Source: Hydrogenophaga sp. BPS33
Lineage (GTDB): Bacteria > Pseudomonadota > Gammaproteobacteria > Burkholderiales > Burkholderiaceae_C
Direction: 5' to 3'
NCBI RefSeq assembly: GCF_009859475.1
Contig: NZ_CP044549.1
Coordinates: 2,418,001-2,482,000 of the forward strand
DNA length: 64,000 nt
A program made the position numbers and the translations under genes. The notes beneath the pieces were generated by a model. It was given only the letters and a program-made list of their open reading frames with translations. It was not told the DNA's origin and did not search any database. Every line of letters begins with the position of its first letter. The stretch's first letter is position 1. Below, piece after piece: positions 9,823 through 21,356 of this stretch.

Positions 9823-10182
9823 ATGAGTCTCGATCAATACCTCCCCGTCCTCTTGTTTATCTTGGTGGGTATTGCTGTAGGGATCATCCCGCAGGTTCTG
9901 GGCTACATCCTCGGCCCCAACCTGCCAGACGCCGAAAAGAATTCTCCCTACGAATGCGGATTCGAGGCATTCGAAGATGCCCGCATGAAGTTCGATGTGC
10001 GCTACTACCTGGTGGCCATTCTCTTCATCCTGTTCGACCTCGAAATCGCATTCCTCATTCCCTGGGCCGTGGCGTTCACCGACATTGGTGTCACCGGCTT
10101 CGTGGCGGGTGTGGTGTTTCTGGCCATCCTCACCGTGGGCTTTGCCTACGAGTGGAAAAAGGGCGCGCTGGACTGGGAGTGA
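9823..10182 (+). CDS. nuoA: NADH-quinone oxidoreductase subunit A
   Basis: A 119-residue membrane subunit of complex I with three hydrophobic helices. The conserved loop [20 protein letters not shown] contains the quinone-site cysteine region, and [15 protein letters not shown] is typical of the second helix. It is the first gene of the 14-gene nuo operon that ends at 24373. Confidence 0.98.
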   Translation: MSLDQYLPVLLFILVGIAVGIIPQVLGYILGPNLPDAEKNSPYECGFEAFEDARMKFDVRYYLVAILFILFDLEIAFLIPWAVAFTDIGVTGFVAGVVFLAILTVGFAYEWKKGALDWE

Positions 10183-10221
10183 GATCCACAAGGGCGTGCG
10201 TGCGCCGCACCGGAGTGCTAC

Positions 10222-10701
10222 ATGATTGAAGGCGTTTTCAAAGAAGGTTTCGTTACCACCAGCTACGACTCGGTGGTGAATTGGGCCAAAACCGGCTCGC
10301 TCTGGCCCATGACCTTCGGTCTGGCCTGTTGCGCGGTCGAGATGATGCACGCGGCCGCTGCGCGCTACGACATCGGCCGCTTCGGCTCCGAGGTGTTTCG
10401 TGCCAGTCCGCGCCAGTCCGATCTGATGATCGTGGCCGGCACCTTGTGCAACAAGATGGCGCCTGCCCTGCGCAAGGTGTACGACCAGATGGCCGAGCCG
10501 CGCTGGGTGCTCTCGATGGGCTCGTGCGCCAACGGCGGTGGCTACTACCACTACAGCTATTCCGTGGTGCGCGGTTGCGATCGCATCGTGCCGGTGGATG
10601 TGTACGTGCCCGGTTGCCCGCCCACGGCGGAGGCCTTGCTGTACGGAATCATTCAGCTGCAGCAGAAGATCCGCCGCACCCAGACCATCGCACGGGCCTG
10701 A
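10222..10701 (+). CDS. nuoB: NADH-quinone oxidoreductase subunit B
   Basis: A 159-residue peripheral subunit carrying cluster N2, the last [4Fe-4S] centre before quinone. The ligands appear as the tandem cysteines in [10 protein letters not shown], the Cys in [10 protein letters not shown] and the Cys in [11 protein letters not shown]. The short N-terminus is usual for betaproteobacteria. It lies 39 bases after nuoA. Confidence 0.98.
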   Translation: MIEGVFKEGFVTTSYDSVVNWAKTGSLWPMTFGLACCAVEMMHAAAARYDIGRFGSEVFRASPRQSDLMIVAGTLCNKMAPALRKVYDQMAEPRWVLSMGSCANGGGYYHYSYSVVRGCDRIVPVDVYVPGCPPTAEALLYGIIQLQQKIRRTQTIARA

Positions 10702-10760
10702 GCGCAGCGCCTCATCGGCATTGCCCCCACGACATTGGCTCAGAAAGAAGAACCACGTTC

Positions 10761-11384
10761 ATGACCGACACCGCCATGACTCCCTACGCCGTCGAGCCCG
10801 AGGCGTTGAAATCCGCGCTCGAAGCCTTGCTGGGTGACAAGGCCCAGTCGGTGCACGTGGTGCGCGAAGAGGTCACGCTGACCGTGAAGGCCGCCGACTA
10901 CCTGGCCGTCATGCAAACCTTGCGCGACGCGCCGCAGACCCGTTTCGAACAACTCATCGATCTTTGCGGCATGGACTACCAGACTTATGGCGACGGTCGC
11001 TGGGAAGGCCAGCGTTTTGCTGCGGTGTCGCACCTGCTCTCGGTCACCCACAACCACCGTGTGCGCGTGCGCGTGTTCTGCGATGAAGACGACTTTCCTG
11101 TGCTGGCCTCGGTCACGTCCGTGTGGGCATCGGCCAACTGGTTCGAGCGCGAAGCGTTCGACCTCTACGGCATCGTGTTCGAAGGGCACGATGACCTGCG
11201 CCGCATCCTGACCGACTACGGCTTCATCGGCCATCCGTTCCGCAAGGACTTCCCGCTGTCCGGGCATGTCGAGATGCGTTACGACGCCGAGCGCCAGCGC
11301 GTGATCTACGAACCGGTGACCATCGAGCCGCGTGAAATCACGCCGCGCATCATCCGCGAAGACAACTACGGCGGTCTGCACTGA
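10761..11384 (+). CDS. nuoC: NADH-quinone oxidoreductase subunit C
   Basis: A 207-residue 30-kDa-type subunit of the Q module, separate from NuoD here (fused in Escherichia coli). Signature segments are [35 protein letters not shown] and the C-terminal [17 protein letters not shown]. The frame is open upstream, but the ATG at 10761 fits family length; ATG 10776 is an alternative. The nuoD start follows its stop within two bases. Confidence 0.96.
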   Translation: MTDTAMTPYAVEPEALKSALEALLGDKAQSVHVVREEVTLTVKAADYLAVMQTLRDAPQTRFEQLIDLCGMDYQTYGDGRWEGQRFAAVSHLLSVTHNHRVRVRVFCDEDDFPVLASVTSVWASANWFEREAFDLYGIVFEGHDDLRRILTDYGFIGHPFRKDFPLSGHVEMRYDAERQRVIYEPVTIEPREITPRIIREDNYGGLH

Positions 11385-11385
11385 A

Positions 11386-12639
11386 ATGGCTGAGATCAAG
11401 AACTACACCCTGAACTTCGGTCCGCAGCACCCGGCCGCGCACGGCGTGCTGCGCCTCGTGCTGGAGCTCGACGGCGAGGTCGTGCAACGCGCCGACCCGC
11501 ACATCGGCCTGCTGCACCGCGCCACCGAAAAGCTGGCCGAGCACAAGACCTTCATCCAGTCGCTGCCCTATATGGACCGGCTGGACTATGTCTCGATGAT
11601 GTGCAACGAGCACGCCTACTGCCTGGCCATCGAGAAGCTGCTGGGCATCGAGGTGCCGATCCGCGCGCAGTACATCCGCGTGATGTTCAGCGAGATCACC
11701 CGCCTGCTCAACCACCTGATGTGGCTGGGCTCGCATGGCAACGATTGCGGCAGCTCGACCATCCTGATCTATGCCTTCCGCGAGCGCGAAGACCTGTTCG
11801 ACATGTACGAGGCCGTGTCGGGTGCTCGCATGCACGCCGCCTACTTCCGTCCGGGCGGCGTGTACCGCGACCTGCCCGACACCATGCCGCAATTCAAGGC
11901 CAGCAAGGTGCGCAATGCCCGCGCCATCGCCGGGCTGAACAGCAACCGCCAGGGCTCGCTGCTGGACTTCATCGACGACTTCACCAAGCGCTTTCCGACC
12001 TACCTGGCCGAATACCACACGCTGCTCACCGACAACCGCATCTGGAAACAGCGCACGGTGGGCATTGGCGTGGTCACGCCCGAGCGTGCGCTCAACTTGG
12101 GCATGACCGGCCCGATGCTGCGCGGCTCCGGCATTGCCTGGGATCTGCGCAAGAAGCAGCCCTACGACGTGTACGGCCAGATGGATTTCGACATTCCGGT
12201 GGGCAAGACCGGTGACTGCTACGACCGCTATCTCGTCCGCATGGAAGAGATGAAGCAGTCCAACCGCATCATTGAGCAGTGCGTGAAGTGGCTGCGCGCC
12301 AATCCCGGCCCGGTCATCACCGACAACCACAAGGTGGCGCCGCCCGCCCGCGAGGCCATGAAGGCCAACATGGAAGAGCTGATCCACCATTTCAAGCTCT
12401 TCACCGAAGGTTTCCACGTGCCCGAGGGCGAAGCCTACGCGGCGGTCGAGCACCCCAAGGGCGAGTTCGGCATCTACCTCGTGAGCGACGGTGCCAACAA
12501 ACCGTACCGCCTGAAGATCCGTGCGCCTGGATTTGCGCACCTCGCCACCATGGACGAGATGGCGCGCGGCCACATGCTGGCCGACGCGGTGGCCATCATC
12601 GGCACCATGGACATTGTTTTCGGAGAGATCGACCGATGA
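11386..12639 (+). CDS. nuoD: NADH-quinone oxidoreductase subunit D
   Basis: A 417-residue 49-kDa-type subunit forming the quinone-binding cavity with NuoB. The N-terminal [21 protein letters not shown] contains the conserved His pair at the quinone site, followed by [14 protein letters not shown] and the C-terminal [16 protein letters not shown] ending. The start is placed at ATG 11386, matching the conserved N-terminus. Its stop overlaps the nuoE ATG (ATGA), implying translational coupling. Confidence 0.98.
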   Translation: MAEIKNYTLNFGPQHPAAHGVLRLVLELDGEVVQRADPHIGLLHRATEKLAEHKTFIQSLPYMDRLDYVSMMCNEHAYCLAIEKLLGIEVPIRAQYIRVMFSEITRLLNHLMWLGSHGNDCGSSTILIYAFREREDLFDMYEAVSGARMHAAYFRPGGVYRDLPDTMPQFKASKVRNARAIAGLNSNRQGSLLDFIDDFTKRFPTYLAEYHTLLTDNRIWKQRTVGIGVVTPERALNLGMTGPMLRGSGIAWDLRKKQPYDVYGQMDFDIPVGKTGDCYDRYLVRMEEMKQSNRIIEQCVKWLRANPGPVITDNHKVAPPAREAMKANMEELIHHFKLFTEGFHVPEGEAYAAVEHPKGEFGIYLVSDGANKPYRLKIRAPGFAHLATMDEMARGHMLADAVAIIGTMDIVFGEIDR

Positions 12640-13148
12640 GCACCGTCACGCCCGCGTCCTTCCCGGAGGCCACGATCCGGCGCTTCGACCGCGAGGTCGC
12701 GAAGTACCCCGACGAGCAACGCATCTCGGCCGTGATGGCCTGCTTGTCCATCATCCAGCAGGAGCAGGGCTTTGTGAGCCCCGAGGCCGAGGCCGCGCTG
12801 GCCGCGTACCTGCGTGTCGAGCCGATCGCGGTGCACGAGGTCACGACCTTCTACAACATGTACAACCAGCGGCCGGTGGGCAAATTCAAGCTCAACGTCT
12901 GCACCAACCTGCCGTGCCAATTGCGCGATGGCCAGAAGGCCTTGCACCACCTCGAAGGCAAGCTGGGCATTGCCATGGGCGAGACCACTGCCGATGGCAT
13001 GTTCACGCTGCAGCAGAGCGAATGCCTGGGCGCTTGCGCCGATTCGCCGGTGATGCTGGTCAACGACCGCCACATGTGCAGTTTCATGAGCAACGAGAAA
13101 CTCGACCAGCTGATCGACGGCTTGCGGGCTTCGGAAGGACAGTCATGA
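12636..13148 (+). CDS. nuoE: NADH-quinone oxidoreductase subunit E
   Basis: A 170-residue thioredoxin-like subunit of the NADH-dehydrogenase module, carrying [2Fe-2S] cluster N1a. Ligands are visible as CTNLPC and CLGAC. It overlaps nuoD upstream and nuoF downstream by four bases each, so the three products are probably made in fixed ratio. Confidence 0.97.
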   Translation: MSTVTPASFPEATIRRFDREVAKYPDEQRISAVMACLSIIQQEQGFVSPEAEAALAAYLRVEPIAVHEVTTFYNMYNQRPVGKFKLNVCTNLPCQLRDGQKALHHLEGKLGIAMGETTADGMFTLQQSECLGACADSPVMLVNDRHMCSFMSNEKLDQLIDGLRASEGQS

Positions 13149-14497
13149 GCAGTGCCGAACAGATCCTCAGCCAGTTTCGCGCCACCGGCGTGCAAACCTG
13201 CTTCCACGGCCGCCACATCAGCCCGCAGATCTACGCCGATCTGAACGGCAGCAACTGGTCGATCAAGGATTACGAAGCGCGCGGCGGCTACCAGGCGCTG
13301 CGCAAGATACTGGCGCAAGATGGCGGCGAAGGCCTCACGCAGGACCAGGTGATTGCCACCGTGAAGGAATCGGCGCTGCGCGGCCGTGGCGGCGCGGGCT
13401 TTCCCAGTGGTTTGAAGTGGAGCTTCATGCCGCGCCAGTTCCCTGGCCAGAAGTACCTGGTGTGCAACTCCGACGAGGGCGAGCCCGGCACCTGCAAGGA
13501 CCGCGACATCCTCATGTTCAACCCGCATATCGTCATCGAAGGCATGGCGATCGCGGCGTATGCCATGGGCATCTCGGTGGGCTACAACTACATCCACGGT
13601 GAGATCTTCGAGGTGTACGAACGCTTCGAGGCCGCGCTGGAAGAGGCGCGCGCCGCCGGCTATCTGGGCGACAACATCATGGGCTCGAACTACTCGTTCC
13701 AGCTGCATGGCCACCATGGTTTCGGTGCCTACATCTGCGGCGAGGAAACCGCGCTGCTCGAATCGCTCGAAGGCAAGAAGGGCCAGCCGCGCTTCAAGCC
13801 GCCGTTCCCGGCGAGCTTCGGCCTGTACGGCAAGCCCACCACCATCAACAACACCGAGACCTTCGCGGCGGTGCCTTGGATCATCCGCAACGGTGGCCAG
13901 GCGTACCTCGAATGCGGCAAGCCCAACAACGGCGGTACCAAGATCTTCTCGATCTCGGGCGACGTGGAACTGCCCGGTAACTACGAAATTCCGCTGGGCA
14001 CGCCGTTCTCCAAGCTGCTCGAACTCGCGGGTGGCGTGCGCAAAGGGCGCCAGCTCAAGGCCGTGATCCCCGGTGGATCCTCGGCGCCTGTGCTGCCCGC
14101 GCACATCATGATGGAGTGCACGATGGACTACGATTCCATCGCCAAGGCCGGCTCCATGCTGGGCTCGGGCGCCGTCATCGTGATGGACGACTCGCGCGAC
14201 ATGGTCGAGTCGCTCAAGCGCCTGTCGTATTTCTACATGCACGAGTCCTGTGGCCAGTGCACGCCGTGCCGCGAAGGCACGGGCTGGCTCTGGCGCATGG
14301 TCGACCGCATCGACCGCGGCCTGGGCAAGCCGTCCGACATGGCGCTGCTCGACAACGTGGCCGAAAACATCATGGGCCGCACCATCTGCGCCCTGGGCGA
14401 CGCGGCGGCCATGCCGGTGCGCGCCATGATCAAACACTTCCGGCATGAGTTCGAGGCCAAGATCGCGGCCGCTCAGTCGCCAGCCAAGGCTGCTTAA
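13145..14497 (+). CDS. nuoF: NADH-quinone oxidoreductase subunit F
   Basis: A 450-residue subunit that binds NADH and FMN and holds [4Fe-4S] cluster N3. The Gly-rich [13 protein letters not shown] forms the NADH/FMN site, [14 protein letters not shown] follows, and [12 protein letters not shown] plus a later Cys (RTICALGD) supply the cluster. The length is normal. Confidence 0.98.
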   Translation: MSSAEQILSQFRATGVQTCFHGRHISPQIYADLNGSNWSIKDYEARGGYQALRKILAQDGGEGLTQDQVIATVKESALRGRGGAGFPSGLKWSFMPRQFPGQKYLVCNSDEGEPGTCKDRDILMFNPHIVIEGMAIAAYAMGISVGYNYIHGEIFEVYERFEAALEEARAAGYLGDNIMGSNYSFQLHGHHGFGAYICGEETALLESLEGKKGQPRFKPPFPASFGLYGKPTTINNTETFAAVPWIIRNGGQAYLECGKPNNGGTKIFSISGDVELPGNYEIPLGTPFSKLLELAGGVRKGRQLKAVIPGGSSAPVLPAHIMMECTMDYDSIAKAGSMLGSGAVIVMDDSRDMVESLKRLSYFYMHESCGQCTPCREGTGWLWRMVDRIDRGLGKPSDMALLDNVAENIMGRTICALGDAAAMPVRAMIKHFRHEFEAKIAAAQSPAKAA

Positions 14498-14518
14498 GGC
14501 CCAAGAGAAGAAACTCCC

Positions 14519-16654
14519 ATGGTTGAAATCGAACTCGACGGCAAGAAGGTGGAAGTGCCCCCAGGCAGCATGGTGATGCATGCGGCCGAGAAGGCGGGCA
14601 CCTACATTCCGCACTTCTGCTATCACAAGAAACTGTCCATCGCGGCCAACTGCCGCATGTGCCTGGTCGACGTGGAGAAGGCACCCAAGCCCATGCCGGC
14701 CTGCGCCACGCCCGTCACGCAGGGCATGATCGTGCGCACCAAGAGCGACAAGGCGATCAAGGCCCAGCAGTCGGTGATGGAGTTCCTGCTCATCAACCAC
14801 CCGCTGGATTGCCCGATCTGCGACCAGGGCGGCGAATGCCAGCTGCAGGATCTGGCCGTGGGTTATGGCAGCTCGGGTTCGCGCTACGAAGAAGAAAAGC
14901 GCGTGGTCTTCCACAAGGACGTGGGTCCGCTGATCTCCATGGAAGAGATGAGCCGCTGCATCCACTGCACGCGCTGCGTGCGCTTCGGCCAGGAAGTGGC
15001 CGGCGTGATGGAGCTGGGCATGTCGCACCGTGGCGAACATGCCGAGATCGAGACCTTCCTGGGCGACACGGTGGACTCCGAACTCTCGGGCAACATGATC
15101 GACATCTGCCCGGTAGGCGCGCTTACCAGCAAGCCGTTCCGCTACAGCGCCCGTACCTGGGAACTCTCGCGCCGCAAGAGCGTGAGCCCGCACGATTCCA
15201 CCGGTGCCAACCTGATCGTTCAGGTGAAGAACCACAAGGTCATGCGCGTCGTCCCGCTGGAGAACGAAGCCGTCAACGAATGCTGGATCGCCGACCGCGA
15301 CCGCTTCTCGTACGAAGCCGTCAACAGCGAAGACCGCCTGACCGCGCCCATGCTCAAGCAGGGCGGTGAATGGCACACGGTCGACTGGCAGACCGCGCTC
15401 GAATACGTGGCCAATGGCTTGAAGCAGGTCAAGAACGAGAACGGCGCCGGTGCCATCGGCGTGCTCGCCAGCCCGCACAGCACGCTCGAAGAGCTGGCCC
15501 TGGCGGGGGCACTGGTGCGCGGCCTGGGCAGCCAGAACATCGACGCCCGCCTGCGCCACGCCGACTTTGCCAACGCAGCGCCCGCAGGCGCCGCGCGCTG
15601 GCTGGGCCGGTCGATCGCCTCGCTCTCCACGCTGCAGCGCGTGCTGGTCATCGGCTCGAACTTGCGCAAGGACCATCCCTTGTTCGCGCAGCGCATCCGC
15701 CAGGCGCAACGCAAGGGTGCGCAAGTCAACGCGCTCCATGCCGTGGCGCAAGACTGGGCCATGCCGGTGAAAAACACTGTGCTGGCCGACAGCGCTCACT
15801 GGGTCAGTGCCCTGGCCGGCATCGCCGCCGCCATCGGCGCCGAAACCGGTGCCGCAGCCCCTGTGGACGCAGAGGCCACCGACGCGCACCGCGCAGTCGC
15901 CAAGTCTCTGCTGGGTGGGGAGCACAAGGCCATCCTGCTCGGCAACGCCGCCGCCCATCACAGCAAGGGCTCGAGCCTGCTCGAGCTGGCGAACTGGATC
16001 GCGCAACAGACCGGCGCCAGCGTCGGCTACTTGAGCGAAGCCGCCAACACCGTGGGCGCGCAACTCGTGAATGCTGTGCCAGGGCAGGGCGGTCTGAACG
16101 CCGGCCAGATGCTGGGCGGCCAACTGCGCGCGGCCATCCTGCTGAACACCGAGCCCGCGCACGACAGCGCAGCGGGTGCGCAGGGCCTGACGTCTGCCGG
16201 CATGGTGGTCACGCTCAGCCCGTTCAAGACCAACCTGGACATCAGCGACGTGCTGCTGCCGATCGCTCCCTTCACCGAAACCTCGGGCTCCTTCGTCAAT
16301 GCCGAAGGCCGTCTGCAAAGCTTCCACGCCGTCGTGCGTCCGCTGGGCGATACGCGCCCGGCCTGGAAGGTACTGCGCGTGCTGGGCAACCTGTTGAGCC
16401 TGCCCGGTTTCGATGCCGATTCGTCGCAAGCCGTGCTGTCGGCCGCGCTGCCCGGCTTGACCAACGGTGACGTGGTCGACGCCGCTCGCTTGTCCAACGC
16501 CAGCTCGGCCTCGATCGACATGGCTGCGGCCGAAGTGGCGCCCTGCGTGGCTTCGATCTACCAGCTCGATGGCCTGGTGCGCCGCTCGACGGCCTTGCAA
16601 CTCACCGCCGATGCGCGTGCCGCGCAGGCAGCCGTGGAAGGAGCCACCGCGTGA
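14519..16654 (+). CDS. nuoG: NADH-quinone oxidoreductase subunit G
   Basis: A 711-residue, largest peripheral subunit, related to molybdopterin oxidoreductases but without the cofactor. The N-terminal [2Fe-2S] ligands are in HFCYHKKL and NCRMCLVD. Further iron-sulfur motifs are [10 protein letters not shown] and [11 protein letters not shown], with [10 protein letters not shown] later. It is shorter than the ~900-residue E. coli protein, as is usual in the alpha/beta and mitochondrial type. Its stop overlaps the nuoH start by four bases. Confidence 0.97.
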   Translation: MVEIELDGKKVEVPPGSMVMHAAEKAGTYIPHFCYHKKLSIAANCRMCLVDVEKAPKPMPACATPVTQGMIVRTKSDKAIKAQQSVMEFLLINHPLDCPICDQGGECQLQDLAVGYGSSGSRYEEEKRVVFHKDVGPLISMEEMSRCIHCTRCVRFGQEVAGVMELGMSHRGEHAEIETFLGDTVDSELSGNMIDICPVGALTSKPFRYSARTWELSRRKSVSPHDSTGANLIVQVKNHKVMRVVPLENEAVNECWIADRDRFSYEAVNSEDRLTAPMLKQGGEWHTVDWQTALEYVANGLKQVKNENGAGAIGVLASPHSTLEELALAGALVRGLGSQNIDARLRHADFANAAPAGAARWLGRSIASLSTLQRVLVIGSNLRKDHPLFAQRIRQAQRKGAQVNALHAVAQDWAMPVKNTVLADSAHWVSALAGIAAAIGAETGAAAPVDAEATDAHRAVAKSLLGGEHKAILLGNAAAHHSKGSSLLELANWIAQQTGASVGYLSEAANTVGAQLVNAVPGQGGLNAGQMLGGQLRAAILLNTEPAHDSAAGAQGLTSAGMVVTLSPFKTNLDISDVLLPIAPFTETSGSFVNAEGRLQSFHAVVRPLGDTRPAWKVLRVLGNLLSLPGFDADSSQAVLSAALPGLTNGDVVDAARLSNASSASIDMAAAEVAPCVASIYQLDGLVRRSTALQLTADARAAQAAVEGATA

Positions 16655-17727
16655 TCGATGCGATGTACAACGGCGGCCTGGGTCTGATCGCCGCTTCCTG
16701 GTGGACCACCGGCGCGTGGCCCGTGATCTGGAACCTGATCAAGATCGTGGCCGTGCTCGCGCCGCTGATGGGCCTGGTGGCCTACCTCACGCTGTGGGAG
16801 CGCAAGCTGCTGGGCTGGATCCAGGTGCGCCATGGCCCCAACCGCGTGGGCCCCATGGGCTTGCTGCAGCCGATCGCCGACGCGCTCAAGCTGCTGACCA
16901 AGGAACTGATCCGTCCGAGCGCGGCCAGCAATGGCTTGTTCCGTCTCGGTCCGGTCATGGCCATCATGCCGGCGTTGGCTGCGTGGGTCGCGATTCCGTT
17001 CGGCCCCGAGGCGATCATCGCCAACGTGAACGCCGGGTTGCTGGTGGTGCTGGCTATCACCTCGATCGAGGTCTACGGCGTGATCATCGCGGGCTGGGCT
17101 TCCAACTCCAAGTACGCCTTCCTGGGCGCGCTGCGCGCTTCGGCACAGATGGTGAGCTACGAAATCGCCATCGGCTTCTGTTTCCTCGTGGTCGTCATGA
17201 CCGCCGGCAGCCTGCACCTGGGTGAGATCGTGGCCTCGCAATCGCGCGGCATGGGCGCCAACATGGGCCTGGACTTCCTGTCCTGGAACTGGCTGCCGCT
17301 GCTGCCGATCTTCTTCGTCTACCTGATCTCCGGCGTGGCCGAGACCAACCGCCACCCGTTCGACGTGGTGGAAGGCGAAGCGGAAATCGTGGCCGGCCAC
17401 ATGGTCGAGTACTCTGGCATGGGCTTCGCCATCTTCTTCCTGGCGGAGTACGCCAGCATGTGGCTGGTGTCGGTGCTGGCCGTGCTGTTGTTCCTGGGTG
17501 GCTGGCTCTCGCCATTTGCCGCGCTCGAGTTCATCCCCGGCTGGATCTGGCTGGGCATCAAGACCTGTGTCGTGGTGTCCATGTTCATCTGGATCCGCGC
17601 CACCTTCCCACGCTTCCGCTACGACCAGATCATGCGTCTGGGCTGGAAGATTTTCATTCCTGTCACCTTGATCTGGCTGGTTCTGGTGGGCGCGTTCATG
17701 CAGACCCCCTGGAACATCTGGAAATAA
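16651..17727 (+). CDS. nuoH: NADH-quinone oxidoreductase subunit H
   Basis: A 358-residue membrane subunit linking the quinone site to the proton-pumping arm, with about eight helices. Conserved loops are [20 protein letters not shown] and [23 protein letters not shown], the latter with the charged residues near the quinone entry. The start codon is GTG (GTGATCGATG), with an in-frame ATG at 16660. Confidence 0.97.
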   Translation: MIDAMYNGGLGLIAASWWTTGAWPVIWNLIKIVAVLAPLMGLVAYLTLWERKLLGWIQVRHGPNRVGPMGLLQPIADALKLLTKELIRPSAASNGLFRLGPVMAIMPALAAWVAIPFGPEAIIANVNAGLLVVLAITSIEVYGVIIAGWASNSKYAFLGALRASAQMVSYEIAIGFCFLVVVMTAGSLHLGEIVASQSRGMGANMGLDFLSWNWLPLLPIFFVYLISGVAETNRHPFDVVEGEAEIVAGHMVEYSGMGFAIFFLAEYASMWLVSVLAVLLFLGGWLSPFAALEFIPGWIWLGIKTCVVVSMFIWIRATFPRFRYDQIMRLGWKIFIPVTLIWLVLVGAFMQTPWNIWK

Positions 17728-17743
17728 AGCAGGCGAGAAAAAC

Positions 17744-18256
17744 ATGTCCACGACCACGGCCGTTGCGCCTTTCTCCTTCCGCGACTTCTTCAACAGTTTC
17801 CTGCTGGTGGAGCTGTTCAAGGGCATGGCCCTGACGGGCCGCTACGCGTTCAAGCGCAAGATCACGGTGCAGTTCCCCGAGGAAAAAACGCCGCTGTCGC
17901 CGCGCTTTCGCGGCCTGCACGCCCTGCGCCGTTATGAAAACGGCGAAGAGCGCTGCATCGCCTGCAAGCTGTGCGAAGCCGTATGCCCCGCTGTGGCGAT
18001 CACCATCGAGTCCGATGTGCGCGACGATGGCTCGCGCCGCACCACGCGTTACGACATCGACCTGACCAAGTGCATCTTCTGCGGCTTCTGCGAAGAAAGC
18101 TGCCCGGTCGACTCCATCGTGGAGACGCACGTCTTCGAATACCACGGCGAGAAGCGCGGGGACCTGTACTTCACCAAGGAAATGCTGCTGGCCGTGGGCG
18201 ACCGCTACGAGTCCGAGATCGCTGCTGCCCGGGCCGCTGACGCCCCCTACCGCTGA
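17744..18256 (+). CDS. nuoI: NADH-quinone oxidoreductase subunit I
   Basis: A 170-residue ferredoxin-like subunit bearing clusters N6a and N6b. Two complete [4Fe-4S] motifs are visible, [16 protein letters not shown] and [16 protein letters not shown], preceding [18 protein letters not shown]. It passes electrons from NuoG to NuoB. Confidence 0.98.
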   Translation: MSTTTAVAPFSFRDFFNSFLLVELFKGMALTGRYAFKRKITVQFPEEKTPLSPRFRGLHALRRYENGEERCIACKLCEAVCPAVAITIESDVRDDGSRRTTRYDIDLTKCIFCGFCEESCPVDSIVETHVFEYHGEKRGDLYFTKEMLLAVGDRYESEIAAARAADAPYR

Positions 18257-18311
18257 TCCACACCGCGCCACTTCTTTCGGCCTGAGCAGAAGACACAAGA
18301 ACACAGACGCC

Positions 18312-18962
18312 ATGGACTACCAGACCGGCTTTTTCTACCTATTCGCCGCGGTGCTGCTGTTTGCCGGCTACCGCGTGATCACTGCGCGCAACCCGGTGCA
18401 CGCCGTGCTGTTCCTCATGCTAGCCTTCTCGCAGGCCGCCGCCCTGTGGCTGCTGCTCAAGGCCGAGTTCCTGGGCATCACGCTGGTGCTGGTGTACCTG
18501 GGCGCGGTGATGGTGCTGTTCCTGTTTGTCGTGATGATGCTGGACATCAACCTGGACACGGTGCGCAAGGGTTTCTGGCGGCATTTCCCGCTGGCCGCCG
18601 TGCTGGGTGGCTTGGTGGCTGCCGAACTCATTGCTGTGCTCTGGGCCGGTTTCCCGTCGATCTCGGCCGCGCCGGAAGTGGCGGCTCAGGCCGCCAACTA
18701 TTCCAACACCCGTGAACTCGGCGTGCTGCTGTACACCGAGTACCTCTATCCCATTCAAGTGGCTGGCGTGATCCTGCTGGTGGCGATGATCACCGCCATC
18801 GCGCTGACCCTGCGCCAGCGCAAGGACAGCAAGGCCATCAACCCCAACCTGCAGGTGCACGTGCGCGCCAAGGACCGCTTGGTGGTGCTGCCCATGAGCG
18901 CCACGCAGAAAGCCGCACCCGCCGTCGAAGCCGCCGCTGCCCCGGAGGGCCAGAAACCATGA
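18312..18962 (+). CDS. nuoJ: NADH-quinone oxidoreductase subunit J
   Basis: A 216-residue membrane subunit with five predicted helices. The third helix region [20 protein letters not shown] includes the mobile pi-bulge segment conserved in the family. The hydrophilic C-terminal tail ends in an Ala/Pro-rich stretch. It overlaps nuoK by four bases. Confidence 0.96.
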   Translation: MDYQTGFFYLFAAVLLFAGYRVITARNPVHAVLFLMLAFSQAAALWLLLKAEFLGITLVLVYLGAVMVLFLFVVMMLDINLDTVRKGFWRHFPLAAVLGGLVAAELIAVLWAGFPSISAAPEVAAQAANYSNTRELGVLLYTEYLYPIQVAGVILLVAMITAIALTLRQRKDSKAINPNLQVHVRAKDRLVVLPMSATQKAAPAVEAAAAPEGQKP

Positions 18963-19267
18963 ACCTGACCCTGGGCCATTTCCTCGCCGTCGGCGCGATC
19001 CTGTTCGCGATCTCGGTCGTGGGCATCTTTCTCAACCGCAAGAACCTCATCGTGTTGCTGATGGCCATCGAGCTGATGCTGCTGGCCGTCAACATGAACT
19101 TCGTGGCGTTCTCGCACTATCTGGGCGACCTGCACGGCCAGATCTTCGTGTTTTTCATCCTGACCGTGGCCGCCGCCGAATCGGCGATCGGTCTGGCCAT
19201 TCTGGTGCTGCTGTTCCGCAACAAGTCGTCGATCAGCGTCGAAGAGCTCAACACCCTCAAGGGTTGA
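18959..19267 (+). CDS. nuoK: NADH-quinone oxidoreductase subunit K
   Basis: A 102-residue, three-helix subunit related to MrpC antiporter proteins. The conserved glutamates lie in [16 protein letters not shown] and [15 protein letters not shown], on the proton path of the membrane arm. The length is standard. Confidence 0.97.
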   Translation: MNLTLGHFLAVGAILFAISVVGIFLNRKNLIVLLMAIELMLLAVNMNFVAFSHYLGDLHGQIFVFFILTVAAAESAIGLAILVLLFRNKSSISVEELNTLKG

Positions 19268-19306
19268 GGCCAGGGCCACCCACACGAGAACTCAGGCAAG
19301 AACCCC

Positions 19307-21340
19307 ATGAGCACCACCCTCTCTGCAAGCACACTGCTCGCCGTTCCGCTGGCTCCCCTGGTGGGCTCGGCGATCGCCGGCATTCTGGGCACCACCTTCG
19401 GCGGCAACCTGATCGGCCGCCGCGCCTCGCACACCTTCACCATCCTCGGTGTGTTGATCGCCTTCATCCTCTCGGCCATGACGCTCAAGAGTGTGGCCGT
19501 GGATGGCGCGCGTTTCAACGAGACCCTCTACACCTGGATGGTGGTGGGCGGCCTGAAGATGGAGATCGGCTTCCTGGTCGACGGCCTCACCGCCATGATG
19601 ATGGTGGTGGTCACCTTCGTCTCGCTCATGGTGCACCTCTACACCATCGGCTACATGGAAGAAGACGCCGGCTACAACCGCTTCTTCGCCTATATCTCGC
19701 TGTTTACCTTCTCCATGCTCATGCTGGTCATGAGCAACAACCTGCTGCAGCTCTTCTTCGGCTGGGAGGCGGTGGGTCTGGTGTCGTATCTGCTGATCGG
19801 TTTCTGGTTCAACAAGCCCACGGCGATCTTCGCCAACATGAAGGCCTTCCTGGTCAACCGCGTGGGTGACTTCGGCTTCATCCTGGGCATCGGTCTGATC
19901 GTGGCCTATGCCGGGACCATGAACTACACCGAGGTGTTCGCCAAGGCGCCCGAACTCGGCAAACTCGGCTTCCCCGGCACCGACTGGCTGCTGATCACCG
20001 TGATCTGCATCTGCCTGTTCATTGGCGCCATGGGCAAGAGCGCGCAGTTCCCGCTGCACGTCTGGCTGCCCGACTCCATGGAAGGCCCCACGCCGATCTC
20101 CGCGCTGATCCACGCCGCCACCATGGTGACGGCCGGCATCTTCATGGTCGCGCGCATGTCGCCGCTGTTTGAACTTTCGGACACCGCGCTCAACTTCATC
20201 CTCATCATCGGCGCCATCACCGCGCTGTTCATGGGCTTCCTGGGCATCATCCAGAACGACATCAAGCGCGTCGTCGCGTACTCCACGCTCTCGCAGCTCG
20301 GCTACATGACGGTGGCGCTGGGCGCCTCGGCCTACTCGGTGGCGGTGTTCCACCTCATGACCCACGCCTTCTTCAAGGCCTTGCTGTTCCTCGCGGCAGG
20401 CTCGGTCATCATGGGTCTGCACCACAACCAGGACATCCGCTGGATGGGCGCTGTGCGCAAGTACATGCCCATCACCTGGATCACCTCGTTGCTGGGCACG
20501 CTGGCGCTGATCGGCACGCCGCTGTTCTCCGGCTTCTATTCCAAGGACAGCATCATCGAGGCGGTGCATTTCAGCAACCTGCCGGCCGCGGGCTTCGCGC
20601 ACTTCGCGGTGTTGGCCGGCGTGTTCGTGACCTCGTTCTACTCGTTCCGCCTCTACTTCCTGGTGTTCCATGGCAAGGAGCGCTACGACCAGAACCCGGA
20701 CGCGCACCACGACCATCACGATGACCATGGCCACGACGACCACGGCCATGGCGACGGCAAACCGCACGAGTCACCCTGGGTGGTGACGGTGCCGCTGCTC
20801 TTGCTGGCGGTGCCTTCGGTGGTGATCGGCTTCATGACCATCCAGCCGATGGTGTTCGGCGACTTCTTCAAGGATGCGATCACCATCGACACGGCGCTCC
20901 ACCCGGCCATGGCCCGGTTTGCCGAAGAGTTTCACGGTCCGCTGGCCATGGCGTTACACGCGCTGAAGACCGCACCGCTGTACCTCGCCCTGGCCGGCGC
21001 GGTGCTCGCCTGGTACATGTACCTGATCAACCCGGCGGTGCCTGCCGCCATCGGCCGCGCGCTGCGCCCGATCGTGGTGATCCTGGAGAACAAGTACTAC
21101 ATGGACTGGTTCAACGAGAACGTGCTCGCTCGGGGCGCGCGCGCCCTCGGCGTGGGCCTGTGGAAGGGTGGCGACCGCGGCGTGATCGAAGGCGGTGTGG
21201 TCAACGCCAGCTGGAAGATCGTGGGCGCGGTGTCGTCGGTGGTGCGCCGGGCGCAGACCGGCTACCTGTACCACTACGCGCTCATGATGATCGTGGGCGT
21301 GCTGCTGTTCATGACGTATTTCGTCTGGCTCGCCAAATAA
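19307..21340 (+). CDS. nuoL: NADH-quinone oxidoreductase subunit L
   Basis: A 677-residue distal proton-pumping subunit of the MrpA/antiporter family with a long C-terminal amphipathic helix. Landmarks are LLQLFFGWEAVGLVSYLLIGFW (conserved Glu), KSAQFPLHVWLPDSMEGPTPISALIHAATMV, and the helix-7 Lys region. A His/Asp-rich hydrophilic loop at residues ~467-488 (about nine His) is absent from the E. coli protein as I recall it. Confidence 0.97.
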   Translation: MSTTLSASTLLAVPLAPLVGSAIAGILGTTFGGNLIGRRASHTFTILGVLIAFILSAMTLKSVAVDGARFNETLYTWMVVGGLKMEIGFLVDGLTAMMMVVVTFVSLMVHLYTIGYMEEDAGYNRFFAYISLFTFSMLMLVMSNNLLQLFFGWEAVGLVSYLLIGFWFNKPTAIFANMKAFLVNRVGDFGFILGIGLIVAYAGTMNYTEVFAKAPELGKLGFPGTDWLLITVICICLFIGAMGKSAQFPLHVWLPDSMEGPTPISALIHAATMVTAGIFMVARMSPLFELSDTALNFILIIGAITALFMGFLGIIQNDIKRVVAYSTLSQLGYMTVALGASAYSVAVFHLMTHAFFKALLFLAAGSVIMGLHHNQDIRWMGAVRKYMPITWITSLLGTLALIGTPLFSGFYSKDSIIEAVHFSNLPAAGFAHFAVLAGVFVTSFYSFRLYFLVFHGKERYDQNPDAHHDHHDDHGHDDHGHGDGKPHESPWVVTVPLLLLAVPSVVIGFMTIQPMVFGDFFKDAITIDTALHPAMARFAEEFHGPLAMALHALKTAPLYLALAGAVLAWYMYLINPAVPAAIGRALRPIVVILENKYYMDWFNENVLARGARALGVGLWKGGDRGVIEGGVVNASWKIVGAVSSVVRRAQTGYLYHYALMMIVGVLLFMTYFVWLAK

Positions 21341-21356
21341 GAAGAGGGATAACAAG

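Noticed and set aside
12851..16600. A 1249-codon open frame antisense to nuoE-nuoG
   Set aside because: It is a mirror of GC-rich codon bias in real genes; the translation shows no family motifs and the sense strand encodes intact Fe-S proteins.
14519..16654. NuoG about 200 residues shorter than the E. coli protein, considered as truncation
   Set aside because: The shorter form is normal for this branch of complex I, and all expected Fe-S motifs are present.
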